Below, one piece after another: positions 28,661-38,147 of a DNA stretch of 64,000 bases. The DNA is from Hallella multisaccharivorax DSM 17128 (lineage in GTDB: Bacteria; Bacteroidota; Bacteroidia; Bacteroidales; Bacteroidaceae). Below the pieces are notes generated by a model that saw only the letters and a program-made list of their open reading frames with translations, searched no databases and was not told the origin of the DNA. How positions within the stretch are numbered: position 1 is the first letter of the stretch; the number at the start of each line of letters is the position of its first letter. The position numbers and the translations under genes are program-made. The DNA lies in assembly GCF_000218235.1 (NCBI RefSeq), contig NZ_GL945017.1, positions 994,040 to 1,058,039 of the forward strand, given 5' to 3'.

Positions 28661-30319
28661 TTAGTTATATCCTGGATTATTACCGCTTCCCATCATTAGA
28701 GAGTTGCTTGTCATCTCTGCGTAGGGAATAGGGAATAGCAGGTGTGTGGAAGATTCAAACTGGAGTTTGGACTTGGTAGATGAGTATCCCCATTTTTCTA
28801 CAGGGGCTTTTGCCCATTCATCCAGATTGATGAAGCCGGCAGCGTGCCACCGACAGAGGTCCATCCATCGTATGAAGGGTTCGCCGGCTAACTCTTTTAG
28901 ACGTTCATCCATGATATCATCCATTGTAATGGTACGGGTATAATCCGCTGGAACCGCAGCCTCTGTCCCGTCCGGCGTAGAAAGCCTTGCACGCTTACGA
29001 ATATCGTTCACTTGTCTACGGGCAGATGCCTCGTCTCCTGTTTCTAAATACGCTTCGGCTGCAAGAAGTTTTACATCGGCAAACCTCAGGATACGCGGAT
29101 TATTACAAGAGGTAATTCCAAAATCGGGATCAAGCGGACCTCGACGGGCACCATTGATGTATTTCACAAATTGCCAGCCATTAAAATTATTTCCCCAATC
29201 TGAAGGTGTCAGCCAATTATATTGTGGATCCACTCCGATGGATGAGGAGCGTAGTGTTTCTACTTTTCTCGGATCATCGCTTTCAAAGCTCTTAATTAAT
29301 TTGTCACTAGGACCAAACATGCATCCATAAACATAATATGTTTGGTAAAATTCTATATTTGTTATGCCTATTGGACCACTACCATAGCCAATATTACCAT
29401 CCAACCATGGATTGTCTGATTCTGACGGATTTGTACTTGCCTGATATTCAAATAGAGATTCTGCATTATTCTCTGAGCGATAGTCGAAATTGTCTCCAAA
29501 TGGAACTCCCACAATAGTGGTCGTTTCATCCATTGAATTGAACGCGCTGATAGCGTTCTTATAATCTTGCTGAGCATCTCCATTATATAACTTGGCATAG
29601 TTTGCCCGCAAAACATAACACTTAACCAACATTCCTCGTGCAGAGTTCTTGAATACACGCCCCTTGTTTTTTTCGTCCCAAGATTTTGGCAAAAGTTGTT
29701 CTGCCTGTTTCAAATCAGTAATAGCCTGATCGAGAAGTTCAAAGCCGACGGTAGGCGGTAGCGAAGATGTACTAAGACTCTTAATACGCATATTTTGATT
29801 AGGTGCTTTCCGAAAATGATTCCATAGCATCATATTTACCCAGCCACGAATAAAATAGCATTCTCCCTTGCACCAATCTGCATATCCTGGGGTCGTGCAA
29901 ACAGCCTCTGTGTCAGGATCGCTTAATTTGTCCAACATAAAATTGGCTCTGTTCAAAATGGCATAACAAATAGACCAGTAGCTCCAAATAATACCATTGT
30001 CGGTCGTCAGATAAAAGCCATCAAAATCTCGGCCATTATCATTACTTGATGTTATATTATCACCAGGAAGAAACATAAGTTCACTTAATGGTCCTTTTGC
30101 AAATACACCTTGTTGAAAATGTGGACCGAAGATTTCTCCCACTTCAGCATAAATAGCACCGATTCCCCTTTCCACCTTATTTTGATTTTCAAAATAATTA
30201 TCTTCTTGATAGATGGTATCGATTCCATCCTCCAAGAAACCGTTGCAGGACATGAGCATGCAAACAAGCCCGAGGAAAACAGATACTTTTATATTTTTAA
30301 TTAAATGAAATTTGCTCAT
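28661..30319 (-). CDS. SusD/RagB-family surface glycan-binding lipoprotein (PUL2)
   Basis: The 552-residue lipoprotein (leader LGLVCMLMSCNGFLEDG) is the surface partner of the SusC receptor encoded 11 bp upstream. SusD features seen are the N-terminal YQEDNYFENQNKVERG region, the CYFIRGWVNMMLWNHF helix, the IMDERLKELAGEPFIRWMDL block near the C-terminus and the LLFPIPYAEM ending. Sequence outside these blocks differs clearly from the PUL1 SusD, consistent with a different ligand. The gene is more AT-rich than the neighbouring housekeeping DNA. Confidence 0.94.
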   Translation of the reverse strand: MSKFHLIKNIKVSVFLGLVCMLMSCNGFLEDGIDTIYQEDNYFENQNKVERGIGAIYAEVGEIFGPHFQQGVFAKGPLSELMFLPGDNITSSNDNGRDFDGFYLTTDNGIIWSYWSICYAILNRANFMLDKLSDPDTEAVCTTPGYADWCKGECYFIRGWVNMMLWNHFRKAPNQNMRIKSLSTSSLPPTVGFELLDQAITDLKQAEQLLPKSWDEKNKGRVFKNSARGMLVKCYVLRANYAKLYNGDAQQDYKNAISAFNSMDETTTIVGVPFGDNFDYRSENNAESLFEYQASTNPSESDNPWLDGNIGYGSGPIGITNIEFYQTYYVYGCMFGPSDKLIKSFESDDPRKVETLRSSSIGVDPQYNWLTPSDWGNNFNGWQFVKYINGARRGPLDPDFGITSCNNPRILRFADVKLLAAEAYLETGDEASARRQVNDIRKRARLSTPDGTEAAVPADYTRTITMDDIMDERLKELAGEPFIRWMDLCRWHAAGFINLDEWAKAPVEKWGYSSTKSKLQFESSTHLLFPIPYAEMTSNSLMMGSGNNPGYN

Positions 30320-30330
30320 AATATATAGTA

Positions 30331-33300
30331 TTAAAAAGTCAGATTCAATCCCATGTAGTAAATGCGTGGAGCGGGATTATTGTCATCTTCCGGATCCAAG
30401 CCAGAGTACCCTGTAATGGTAAAGAGATTGGAAATACCCAAATAAAGATTGCAATTCTTGACAATATAATTGGTGCATTTGTACACACTCTGTGGAAGTG
30501 TGTAACCCAATTGTATATTGGCCAGACGCAGATAATCCGCATCTTCTATCCAGGCTATGCGGCCTGGACTGCAGGCAAAATGGGCATCCAAGCGTGGTAG
30601 CAGTGCATTTTTGTTATCCTCCCTCCAATAGTTTAGTGCATCGGTCGTATGAGTATTTGAGGCACCCGTTATCAAGAAGCTTGATTTTACAGGATTGACC
30701 TTTTGTACATCGCCCACTCCACTAAACTGGGCAAAAAAGCTGAAGTTATGCCAATTAGCAGAGAGATTGAAACCATAGAAATATCCGGGAAGCGATTTCC
30801 CCAAATAAGTCATATCATAAGAATCTACGATGCCATCCGGACCTACAGAGTAAGCCTCGCCTTCTTTTTTAGGAGCACCGTTTATATCCTTGAACCAAGC
30901 ATCGCCTGCCGTGATATATTCCTTAATATAGCTTACATCATTCACCTTTTTGAGATATTCCTGTGCTTCTTCTTTAGTTTGGAAGAATCCCCCCAATTGA
31001 TAGCCTCTCAGATATCCCATGGACTTTCCCTTTTCTATGTTCCCTACGGAAGAAGACAGGATTAGCGGAGACCCGCCTTCAATCTTTACAACTCGATTAC
31101 GGACCGTGGTAAAATTACCACCTACACTAAAATTGAAATCCTTGATAGAATGGGAGTAATTCAAATTGATTTCTATTCCGGTATTGCGAACAGAGCCAAT
31201 ATTGGCGGATGGTTGATCTACAAAACCTGCACTTGGTGCGAGCGAGACGGACTCAAGGATACCATCAGTTAACTTATGATAATATTCTATAGAACCACTC
31301 AAATCGTGAAAAAGTGTAAAATCTATACCAAAGTTGGTTGTAGTTGTCTTTTCCCATTTAAGGTCGCTATTGGCAAGTCCATAGGCAGCAGCTCCAGAAC
31401 TGTAGTATCCTCTACCTATATTTAAGGGATTGTTTCCAAAGACATAATTTGGTCTTGTTGTTATTGTTGCAAGATAAGCATAGCTGGCAACTTCCTGATT
31501 CCCAAGTTGTCCCCAACTTGTGCGTATTTTGATGTCGTCTATCCAGTTTCTGTATTTCTGCATAAATGGTTCAGAGGATATACGCCATGCTGCAGAGATA
31601 CCAGGGAAAGTTCCCCATCGATTCTCTCGGGCAAATCGGACGCTGCCGTCACGCCGGACTGTTGCATCCAAATAGTATTTCTGTTCATAATTATAGGAGA
31701 GGCGGAAAAGAAATCCAGCTAACGCTTCACGTTGTTGGAATGTTCCTGCATTAGTATACTGGTTCTCTCCTCCAATGGAGTGTATATGTTTATTCAAGGA
31801 TGTTACAGATTGTGTGGAACAGCTAGAACCTTTGATATGGAATTTCTGTCCAGTAATGTCGAACAAGGCATCAAAGTTATGTTTCTTATAAAGTGTAAAT
31901 TTATAATTTGCGTTGAATTCGTAGATAAAGTTTGTATTGGTTATACTACGTTCATAATAATCGCCTACAGAACCCGGCGCATAGGAATTTTCTGGATCAA
32001 CTCCATTCCATAAAAGAACATTGGCTTTGCCATATTCGAAATAATTCACACTGTTCGTAAAACGGTCCATGTCGATAGTCCCTCTAAGCTTTAAGTTCTT
32101 AATGGGCTCGATTTCCAAATAAGCATTCCACATCATTCGCAGGGAGGAGTTGTCCTGATAGTTATAATGTTGACGGCCTACAAAATTGTTTTTGGTGTTA
32201 GTTCCATACAGTGTGGTGGTATCCCATATTCCATTAACATATCCTTTAATAGTCTGTGCATATCCTCCCAATCCGCTCTCATCATAAATGGGTTGCCAAG
32301 GGGAATATTGTGCAGCCTCTATCAAACTTGGAGTATAAGGGGCATTGCCGCTGGTGCCATAAGCTACACGGATATTGGTGCCGAATCGCACATAATCGTT
32401 AATATCCGCATTCAATTTGAGAGCGCCGGAATAACGCTTCATCCAGTTTCCTAACTTTACGCCATCATGGTCTGCATAGCTAAAGCTGGCCATATAGTCA
32501 TTGGACTTACCTCCTCCATTAATACTGACGGAATAGTCTTGTGTCATGGGGTTGTCTGTCAAGGAAGCTTTCTGCCAATCATAAGTTGGACTATTGCCAA
32601 GATATGCGGGATCTGAAGGATCAAAAAATGGTTTATTGGTAGGATCTTCGTCTTGCAATCTGTTTTCGTCCGTATCAAGAAGTGCATTATAGAAATCGGC
32701 AAACTGTTTCGTGTTCATCAGAGGCTTTACGCGTTGCCATTGGTTCTCAAAGCCGATTCGCTGGGAATAATTTACGCGGACTTGGTTACGGACTCCTTTC
32801 TTCGTTGTGATGAGAATAACACCATTGGAGGCTTTCAGACCATAGATGGCAGCCGAGGCGGCGTCTTTTAATACAGAGATGGATTCTATGTCATTAGGAT
32901 CGATCATCGCTAATATGTTGATATTACCTCGATACCAATTATCGTTTTCCACCCCGGCACCATACTCCTTGATAGGAATGCCATCGATAACATAGAGTGG
33001 AGAGCTGATGCCCCAGGTATTGATACCACGGATACGCACGGTAGTACGGGCATTCGGATCGCCCTCGTTACCGATTACCTGAACGCCCGACATGGTTCCT
33101 TGCATGGACATATCAGGAGTCATACTCACAACTTTTGCAATATCCTTGGAATCAATATTGGAAATAGAGGTGGTGATATCTTTTTTCTGGCGACTTCCAT
33201 AGCCAATCACGACAACTTCGTCCAGAGCCTCCATGTCTTCGATTAAGTTCACGGAAACTTGCTTGCCGGGCGACTTGACGGTCTGCGTCTGAAAGCCTAC

Positions 33301-33774
33301 ATAAGATATTTCAAGGTCGGATCTGTCGGGTACATCCATGGAGAAGTTTCCGTCAATATCCGTTACTGTACCGAGGTTTGTTCCTTTTACCTTTACGGAT
33401 GCTCCGATAATGGGTTCACCGTTTTTGTCGGTGATTTTTCCGACTACGGTATGATTTTTACCATTAGAAGCGGAAGGTTTTTTTTGCACTCTATGGGATA
33501 CAATGATATTTTTTCCTTGTACCTTATAGTCTACATCCTGACCTGCCAGAATCTGTTCTATTGCCTTTTCCAAGCTTGTTGCATTAACGGAAACCTCCCT
33601 GGATGTATTGAGATCAGCAGCTTCGTAGACAAAAGAGTATCCCGTCTTTTGATACAATTCCGCCATGGCTTTCTTAACCGAGACATTCTTCAGGTTCAGA
33701 TTAAGGCTTTGGGCTAATGACACCATGCCATAGCTAAAAACGATAGCCAATAGAATGATTTTCTTTAGATTCAT
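30331..33774 (-). CDS. SusC/RagA-family TonB-dependent receptor with STN domain (PUL2)
   Basis: A 1147-residue outer-membrane receptor: signal peptide (1-21), STN domain (about 23-95), carboxypeptidase-D-like repeat (about 108-195, VVGKITDKNGEPIIGASVKV), LDEVVVIGYGSRQKK region, plug (about 200-340) with ISVLKDAASAAIYG, and a large barrel ending YYMGLNLTF. It should transport the glycan captured by SusD and report occupancy through its STN domain to the FecR encoded upstream. The STN domain closely resembles that of the PUL1 receptor (both TGYSFVY and DLNTS blocks). Confidence 0.96.
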   Translation of the reverse strand: MNLKKIILLAIVFSYGMVSLAQSLNLNLKNVSVKKAMAELYQKTGYSFVYEAADLNTSREVSVNATSLEKAIEQILAGQDVDYKVQGKNIIVSHRVQKKPSASNGKNHTVVGKITDKNGEPIIGASVKVKGTNLGTVTDIDGNFSMDVPDRSDLEISYVGFQTQTVKSPGKQVSVNLIEDMEALDEVVVIGYGSRQKKDITTSISNIDSKDIAKVVSMTPDMSMQGTMSGVQVIGNEGDPNARTTVRIRGINTWGISSPLYVIDGIPIKEYGAGVENDNWYRGNINILAMIDPNDIESISVLKDAASAAIYGLKASNGVILITTKKGVRNQVRVNYSQRIGFENQWQRVKPLMNTKQFADFYNALLDTDENRLQDEDPTNKPFFDPSDPAYLGNSPTYDWQKASLTDNPMTQDYSVSINGGGKSNDYMASFSYADHDGVKLGNWMKRYSGALKLNADINDYVRFGTNIRVAYGTSGNAPYTPSLIEAAQYSPWQPIYDESGLGGYAQTIKGYVNGIWDTTTLYGTNTKNNFVGRQHYNYQDNSSLRMMWNAYLEIEPIKNLKLRGTIDMDRFTNSVNYFEYGKANVLLWNGVDPENSYAPGSVGDYYERSITNTNFIYEFNANYKFTLYKKHNFDALFDITGQKFHIKGSSCSTQSVTSLNKHIHSIGGENQYTNAGTFQQREALAGFLFRLSYNYEQKYYLDATVRRDGSVRFARENRWGTFPGISAAWRISSEPFMQKYRNWIDDIKIRTSWGQLGNQEVASYAYLATITTRPNYVFGNNPLNIGRGYYSSGAAAYGLANSDLKWEKTTTTNFGIDFTLFHDLSGSIEYYHKLTDGILESVSLAPSAGFVDQPSANIGSVRNTGIEINLNYSHSIKDFNFSVGGNFTTVRNRVVKIEGGSPLILSSSVGNIEKGKSMGYLRGYQLGGFFQTKEEAQEYLKKVNDVSYIKEYITAGDAWFKDINGAPKKEGEAYSVGPDGIVDSYDMTYLGKSLPGYFYGFNLSANWHNFSFFAQFSGVGDVQKVNPVKSSFLITGASNTHTTDALNYWREDNKNALLPRLDAHFACSPGRIAWIEDADYLRLANIQLGYTLPQSVYKCTNYIVKNCNLYLGISNLFTITGYSGLDPEDDNNPAPRIYYMGLNLTF

Positions 33775-34035
33775 GTTAAAATTGTGATTAATGTTATTAA
33801 TTTAAGATTAAGTTGTTTCTATAAGAAAAACATTAACTTTGTGAAGGTTCTCTTATAGGCATACTGTACACGGTTGTTTAGAGAGGTTACTACGGCAGAA
33901 AGAACTTCCACTTCTTTCTGCTTTTTCATCTCTGGCTTAGATTACTGCTCTTATCAGTTTCATGTCTGCGGTTTTTAAGATTAACATAATTGTAGAGTTA
34001 TTAATAGATTCAGTATAGGATTACATTTTTGCCTT

Positions 34036-35013
34036 CTATCTTGTAATGGAGTTCCCTGTTCCCTCCAAGACTTTAAGGACATCGGTGAGTGATTGTTCTT
34101 GCCGGATAAAGTCGCCATAGAAATGGAATTGTTCAAGTGCTTTCGAAGAGACCGTAACTTTCACGCCATAGAATCTTTCCAGCTTCTTGGCAATGCTGTA
34201 AATGGATTCTCCGTCCAGAATCAAGAAACCCCGAGTCCACATGCGTGATTTTCCGACTTCGTATTCGTCAACTTCAATTTTTCCGGTCTTCTTGATGAGC
34301 ACTGCCCGTTGTCCTGGAATCAAGGTTTGGGATTCGTGGTTGTTTTTCATCAGGCTTTTCAGGGATACGAAGCCTTCCGACAAGGGCACCTCGGCTTCGG
34401 GGTCTTCGGGATAGTCGCGGAAGTTAAACTTGGTTCCCAATACATTTACTTGCAGGATTCCTGACTTGACCGAGAACGGGAGGTCCTTGTTCTTGGTAAC
34501 TTCGAAGAATCCCTCTCCCTCCAAGGAAACCTGTCTGTCTTTCAGACCGAATCCTTGTGAGTAAGTGAGCTTTGAGCCGGAGTTGAGCCAGACGGATGTC
34601 CCGTCGGACAATATGGTTTTTGTCCTTGAGCCGGGAGCAGGTTCGATTACGATTTCGGCAAATTCCTCACTCAGCCGCCTTGGTCCATGTTGGTATGCAA
34701 AGAATGAGATCAGGGCGACAATTGCAATCATTGCCGCATAGCGGAACAGACGGTGAAGCCTGTTGGAGGCTTTCTCCTGCTTGTCAGCCCCGGCTTCAGC
34801 GATGTGGCTGAGGAAGGATTCAAATGCTTTGGAGGCATCATATCTTACAAGCTCCTTTCTGTTTACGGACGAAAACCAGATTTCTTCTTGGGCTTGAACA
34901 TAGTTTCTATTTTCGTTAGAAATCGCAATCCAGTTACGAAGTTCTTCCTTTCCCTCATGATTCAGCTCGCCGCAAAGCAATTGAATGATCAAGTCTTCTT
35001 GATAGATGTTCAT
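34036..35013 (-). CDS. FecR-family anti-sigma factor (PUL2)
   Basis: A 325-residue anti-sigma factor with a cytoplasmic part (1-87), a transmembrane helix (about 89-107, LFRYAAMIAIVALISFFAY), a FecR domain (about 125-225, TILSDGTSVWLNSGSKLTYS) and a C-terminal receptor-facing domain (about 255-325). It should keep the ECF sigma factor encoded 77 bp upstream inactive until SusC binds its ligand. The last residues (GTGNSITR) stop somewhat short of the PUL1 FecR, which continues with SYRINGRNVTLY; a short C-terminal loss is possible. The 261-bp gap to susC may hold the sigma-dependent promoter. Confidence 0.93.
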   Translation of the reverse strand: MNIYQEDLIIQLLCGELNHEGKEELRNWIAISNENRNYVQAQEEIWFSSVNRKELVRYDASKAFESFLSHIAEAGADKQEKASNRLHRLFRYAAMIAIVALISFFAYQHGPRRLSEEFAEIVIEPAPGSRTKTILSDGTSVWLNSGSKLTYSQGFGLKDRQVSLEGEGFFEVTKNKDLPFSVKSGILQVNVLGTKFNFRDYPEDPEAEVPLSEGFVSLKSLMKNNHESQTLIPGQRAVLIKKTGKIEVDEYEVGKSRMWTRGFLILDGESIYSIAKKLERFYGVKVTVSSKALEQFHFYGDFIRQEQSLTDVLKVLEGTGNSITR

Positions 35014-35090
35014 ATCTGGGTTTTTACATTAAGAGGACGAAGGAAAAAGAAAGGTGGGTAGTGAGATAAACAGAAATTTTCTAAATAAAT

Positions 35091-35669
35091 TTATTGTTGG
35101 ACGACAATGATGAAAAAGAGCAGTTCTAAGTATTGAGCAAGATCGTTGCGAAGAATCTTCAAGGCATGCTTCAGATGATACTTCACAGTATTGACAGAGA
35201 TACCAAGTTCTTTGGCTATCTCTCCATTCTTCTTTCCGTCATAGCGGCTCATCTTGAACACATGTCGGCAATCGGCGGGCAGACGGTCAACAGCGTCCTG
35301 CACGACCTTCTCTAATTCTCCATCCAACAGATGCGCCAAAGGCTCACTGTCGTCCACTATATTGCTTTCGCCGGTTAAGGACGAATCGGTATAGTTCTTC
35401 TGCGTCTGCTGCCTTATCCAGTCGATGCAATGGCGGCGGACACTCACCGCCAAATAGTTTCTCAGAGAGACATGAATTTCCAGTGAATGCCTGATTTGCC
35501 AGACGTGGAAGAAGACATCAGCAACAATCGTCTCCGCCGCAAAGTCGTCTCGCACATATTCGTTGGCAATGGCGCACAGAGGCGCATAATGAACCTTGAA
35601 AAGGAATCGGTACCCCTCTTCCTTCCCATCCTGCAACATTCTGATAACGGTTCCCTCTGTTAATTCCAT
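35091..35669 (-). CDS. ECF (sigma-70 family) RNA polymerase sigma factor (PUL2)
   Basis: A 192-residue ECF sigma factor with region 2 (about 22-85: YRFLFKVHYAPLCAIANEYV, then AETIVADVFFHVW) and region 4 (about 125-185: LPADCRHVFKMSRYDGKKNG, then ISVNTVKYHLKHALKIL). It is expected to transcribe the PUL2 genes when released by FecR, and may also serve PUL1, which has a FecR but no sigma gene. The longer frame from 35714 begins inside a TAATTTTG promoter box, so ATG 35669 is chosen. Confidence 0.92.
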   Translation of the reverse strand: MELTEGTVIRMLQDGKEEGYRFLFKVHYAPLCAIANEYVRDDFAAETIVADVFFHVWQIRHSLEIHVSLRNYLAVSVRRHCIDWIRQQTQKNYTDSSLTGESNIVDDSEPLAHLLDGELEKVVQDAVDRLPADCRHVFKMSRYDGKKNGEIAKELGISVNTVKYHLKHALKILRNDLAQYLELLFFIIVVQQ

Positions 35670-35711
35670 TTCTTGCAGATTCGTTTTTATGGTTTCTTTA
35701 CGATTCGGCCA

Positions 35712-35719
35712 CAAAATTA
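35712..35719 (-). promoter_or_regulatory. -7 box for the PUL2 sigma gene
   Basis: Minus-strand TAATTTTG, about 43 bp upstream of ATG 35669, fits the TAnnTTTG consensus and decides the start codon. The -33 region is not clear. Confidence 0.5.
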
Positions 35720-35738
35720 CACTATTTTTAGGAGACTA

Positions 35739-36038
35739 TTAATAGAAAAGCGGAAAATATTGCATATACGGATTCTCACGTATTATCTGTATAGTCTCCT
35801 CATCAGACAGATTAAGCTTGTGTTTGATGATCATTGCGCCTATAACCATGCGTATTGGCTTGTTGCCAGCCCCTCGCTCATCGTTATGCAATTTGGAGTT
35901 GTATATCTTCTCCAATTCTGCCTAGGGAAGCATATCGCCGAGAACGACCCAACGGTTATGCTTGTCCAAATCTTCAAACGAAGATCGGAACATATCCGGG
36001 GTTAATTGCTTGTTCTTATTCTGCGATGTATACTTCAT
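35739..36038 (-). pseudogene. N-terminal fragment of an IS1182/IS5-type transposase
   Basis: From ATG 36038 the frame reads MKYTSQNKNKQLTPDMF and ends with MIIKHKLNLSDEETIQIIRE and NPYMQYF, the DUF772 region at the N-terminus of IS1182-type transposases. An in-frame TAG (CTTCCCTAG near 35923) sits where a Trp codon would fit, and the frame stops at 35739 about 100 codons in. The catalytic domain is missing altogether. It lies directly upstream of the PUL2 sigma gene promoter. Confidence 0.78.
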
Positions 36039-36218
36039 ATGTGTACTCCTTTTAACACCACAAAGGTACTAATTTTATGTGAAAAAGATGAATCAAATAG
36101 CAAATATTTATCTAACAATTAGTAAGTTATGATTATTCAGTAAACACTAATTACTTTTGTGGGTAATAGGCCGAATTCTATATTTTATTTGTTGTTTCTA
36201 TTATTTTTGAATGTAATC

Positions 36219-36259
36219 AGCCCCCTCTCCTGGATGGGGGAGGAGGGGTAAGGGGGGCT
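36219..36259. repeat. GC-rich stem-loop in AT-rich surroundings
   Basis: AGCCCCC (36219-36225) pairs with GGGGGCT (36253-36259), with further CCTCTCC/GGAGGAGG pairing inside. It begins just past the stop of the transporter remnant on the minus strand, so it may be that gene's old terminator or an interspersed hairpin. Confidence 0.45.
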
Positions 36260-36260
36260 A

Positions 36261-36374
36261 CTACTGCAACTTTTGTCCTTTTGTCTCCTTCAGTCTCAAT
36301 GCGAAGAAGGCAAAGCCGAAAGCACCGACAAGACAACTGAAGTAAATGTAAGCTTTTGAGTTTTTCGAGTTCAT
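36261..36374 (-). pseudogene. C-terminal remnant of an MFS sugar transporter
   Basis: The frame from ATG 36374 gives 37 residues, with a hydrophobic stretch (YIYFSCLVGAFGFAFFALRL) followed by KETKGQKLQ and two stop codons. A last transmembrane helix followed by xETKGxSLE is the usual C-terminus of sugar-porter MFS transporters (XylE type). Everything before the last helix is missing, so this is a decayed leftover. An AraC regulator remnant begins next to it on the other strand, which suggests a lost pentose or hexose uptake locus. Confidence 0.45.
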
Positions 36375-36393
36375 AAGTCTGTAAGTTTTACGG

Positions 36394-37079
36394 TTGCAAA
36401 GTTACGACACAATAAAGAAGCAGCAGTATTTCATCATCCCGCAAGGAGAGCCCCATGTTTATGCCTCCAATAATGATGATCCTTGGACCATCTACTGGGT
36501 GCCTTTCACAGGAAACATGGCACCTTTCTTCGGTGATAACTGCTACACGCCAACAGACATCATAACGGCTAAGACCTCACGCGTCGCTGACCGCAACAAC
36601 ATCTTCGAAGAGATTTTCCTCACACTATCAGACAACTACAGTCTTGACAACCTCCGCTATGCTTCTTCCCTGCTCTAGGCTTCCTGGCTTCCTTCAAATA
36701 CATCAAACAGTTCAGGAACTACAACGCACAGGACGCACGGCTCGCCAACAACGACATCGTCTCAGCAGCTGTGAGGTTCATGAACGAAAATATTGAGAAG
36801 CAGCTCACGCTTGCACAGATCGCTGACTATATTGGCTATTCTACCTCGCAATTCTCGCTCATCTTCAAGATAAAGATGGGCCATTCACCTCTCAACTACT
36901 TCAACATGCTCAAGGTCCAGCGTGCCTGCAAGTTCCTTGAGATCACGGATCTAAAGATCAATCAGATCTGCACCAAGGTCGGCATTGACGACAGTTATTA
37001 TTTCTCCCGCCTGTTCTCCAAGACCGTCGGAATATCACCCAAGCAATACCGGAGGGCGAAAGGACTGACAAGCCATTAA
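36394..37079 (+). pseudogene. AraC-family transcriptional regulator, truncated and frameshifted
   Basis: Two frames join near 36675. The first has the end of an AraC-type sensor domain (FIIPQGEPHVYASNNDDPWT, IYWVPFTG). The second has the full double helix-turn-helix DNA-binding domain (36771-37079: TLAQIADYIGYSTSQFSLIF, then INQICTKVGIDDSYYFSRLF and GISPKQYRRAKG). One missing base near CTGCTCTAGG accounts for the shift. The N-terminal half of the sensor domain is absent. The DNA-binding part alone could still be translated, but a functional regulator is unlikely. It is convergent with lptB, 13 bp from its stop. Confidence 0.8.
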
Positions 37080-37092
37080 CACCCTTCACCTA

Positions 37093-38010
37093 TCACCCAA
37101 TCTCCTTGAGCAGCTGCCTGCGGGCCTGCGCGGCAAAGGCACGGTCTTCCTCGTTGGACTGGAACTTGCGGTAGACAAAGTTGTCGGAGAGGTAGTTCTT
37201 GCGTACAATCTTGTTGTCGGCTAACTCCTCTGGCAGTCCCTGAAAGAGGATGCGGCCTTCGAAGAGCAGGTAGGCCCTATCGGTGATGGATAGCGTCTCC
37301 TGCACGTTGTGGTCGGTGATAAGGATGCCGATGTTGCGATATTTCAACCTCCAGACGATGTGCTGTATATCCTCCACGGCGATAGGGTCGACACCGGCGA
37401 AAGGCTCATCAAGCATGATGAACTTCGGGTCGATGGCCAGGCAGCGTGCAATCTCCGTGCGGCGGCGCTCACCGCCCGAGAGGCGGTCGCCTTTGTTCTT
37501 GCGCACTTTCTGCAGTCGGAATTCCTTAATCAGGCTTTCGAGCTTGTCGAGTTGCTGCTGATGGTTGAGCTTGGTCATCTCGAGTACGGCCATAATGTTA
37601 TCCTCCACTGAAAGCTTCCGGAAGACACTCGCTTCCTGCGGCAGATAGCCGATGCCGGCGCGGGCACGCTTGTAGACCGGATAGTCGGTAATCTCTTTGT
37701 CGTCGATGTACACATGTCCTTCGTTGGGAATGATAAGCCCAGTGGTCATGTAGAACGATGTAGTCTTGCCGGCTCCATTAGGTCCAAGCAATCCCACAAT
37801 TTCGCCTTGCCTGACGTTAAACGACACGTGATCAGCTACTGTACGGCGGCCGTAGCGCTTCACCAAGCCTTGTGTATGAAGCTCTTGCCGTAGCAGACTC
37901 TCCTTGAGCCTCTCCTCGACTTGTTCTGACGAGAGGTTGTCGAAATCGGGCTGTGAAGCAGCATATTGCTGTTGGCTGATATTCTGTTGCTGAATATTTT
38001 CTTCTTGCAT
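37093..38010 (-). CDS. lptB: LPS export ABC transporter ATP-binding protein LptB
   Basis: The 305-residue cytoplasmic ATPase powers extraction of lipopolysaccharide from the inner membrane with LptF/G and LptC. Motifs: Walker [10 protein letters not shown]-loop [16 protein letters not shown] (typical of LptB), signature LSGGERRR, Walker [14 protein letters not shown] and H-loop TDHNV. About 40 extra N-terminal residues (Gln/Ser-rich, [15 protein letters not shown]) and a C-terminal extension of about 25 make it longer than the 240-residue proteobacterial form; such extensions occur in Bacteroidota. It is divergent from mlaE, so two envelope lipid-transport units share this intergenic region. 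Confidence 0.94.
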   Translation of the reverse strand: MQEENIQQQNISQQQYAASQPDFDNLSSEQVEERLKESLLRQELHTQGLVKRYGRRTVADHVSFNVRQGEIVGLLGPNGAGKTTSFYMTTGLIIPNEGHVYIDDKEITDYPVYKRARAGIGYLPQEASVFRKLSVEDNIMAVLEMTKLNHQQQLDKLESLIKEFRLQKVRKNKGDRLSGGERRRTEIARCLAIDPKFIMLDEPFAGVDPIAVEDIQHIVWRLKYRNIGILITDHNVQETLSITDRAYLLFEGRILFQGLPEELADNKIVRKNYLSDNFVYRKFQSNEEDRAFAAQARRQLLKEIG

Positions 38011-38026
38011 GATGTGTATTTTGCCA

Positions 38027-38034
38027 CAAAATTA
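38027..38034 (-). promoter_or_regulatory. -7 box for lptB
   Basis: Minus-strand TAATTTTG, 17 bp upstream of the lptB ATG (38010), would give a very short leader. No -33 match seen. Confidence 0.4.
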
Positions 38035-38108
38035 CTAAAAAAAGAAATAATAACGTTGAGATAAGGAAAAACTCTCCACTTGATAGCAGTTTTTAAGCGG
38101 ATTTTGGG

Positions 38109-38116
38109 TACTTTTG
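38109..38116 (+). promoter_or_regulatory. -7 box for mlaE-mlaF
   Basis: TACTTTTG, 32 bp upstream of the mlaE ATG (38148). Fits TAnnTTTG; the -33 region is weak. Confidence 0.4.
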
Positions 38117-38147
38117 CACACATGTAACCAAGAATATCGGCAAGCAT

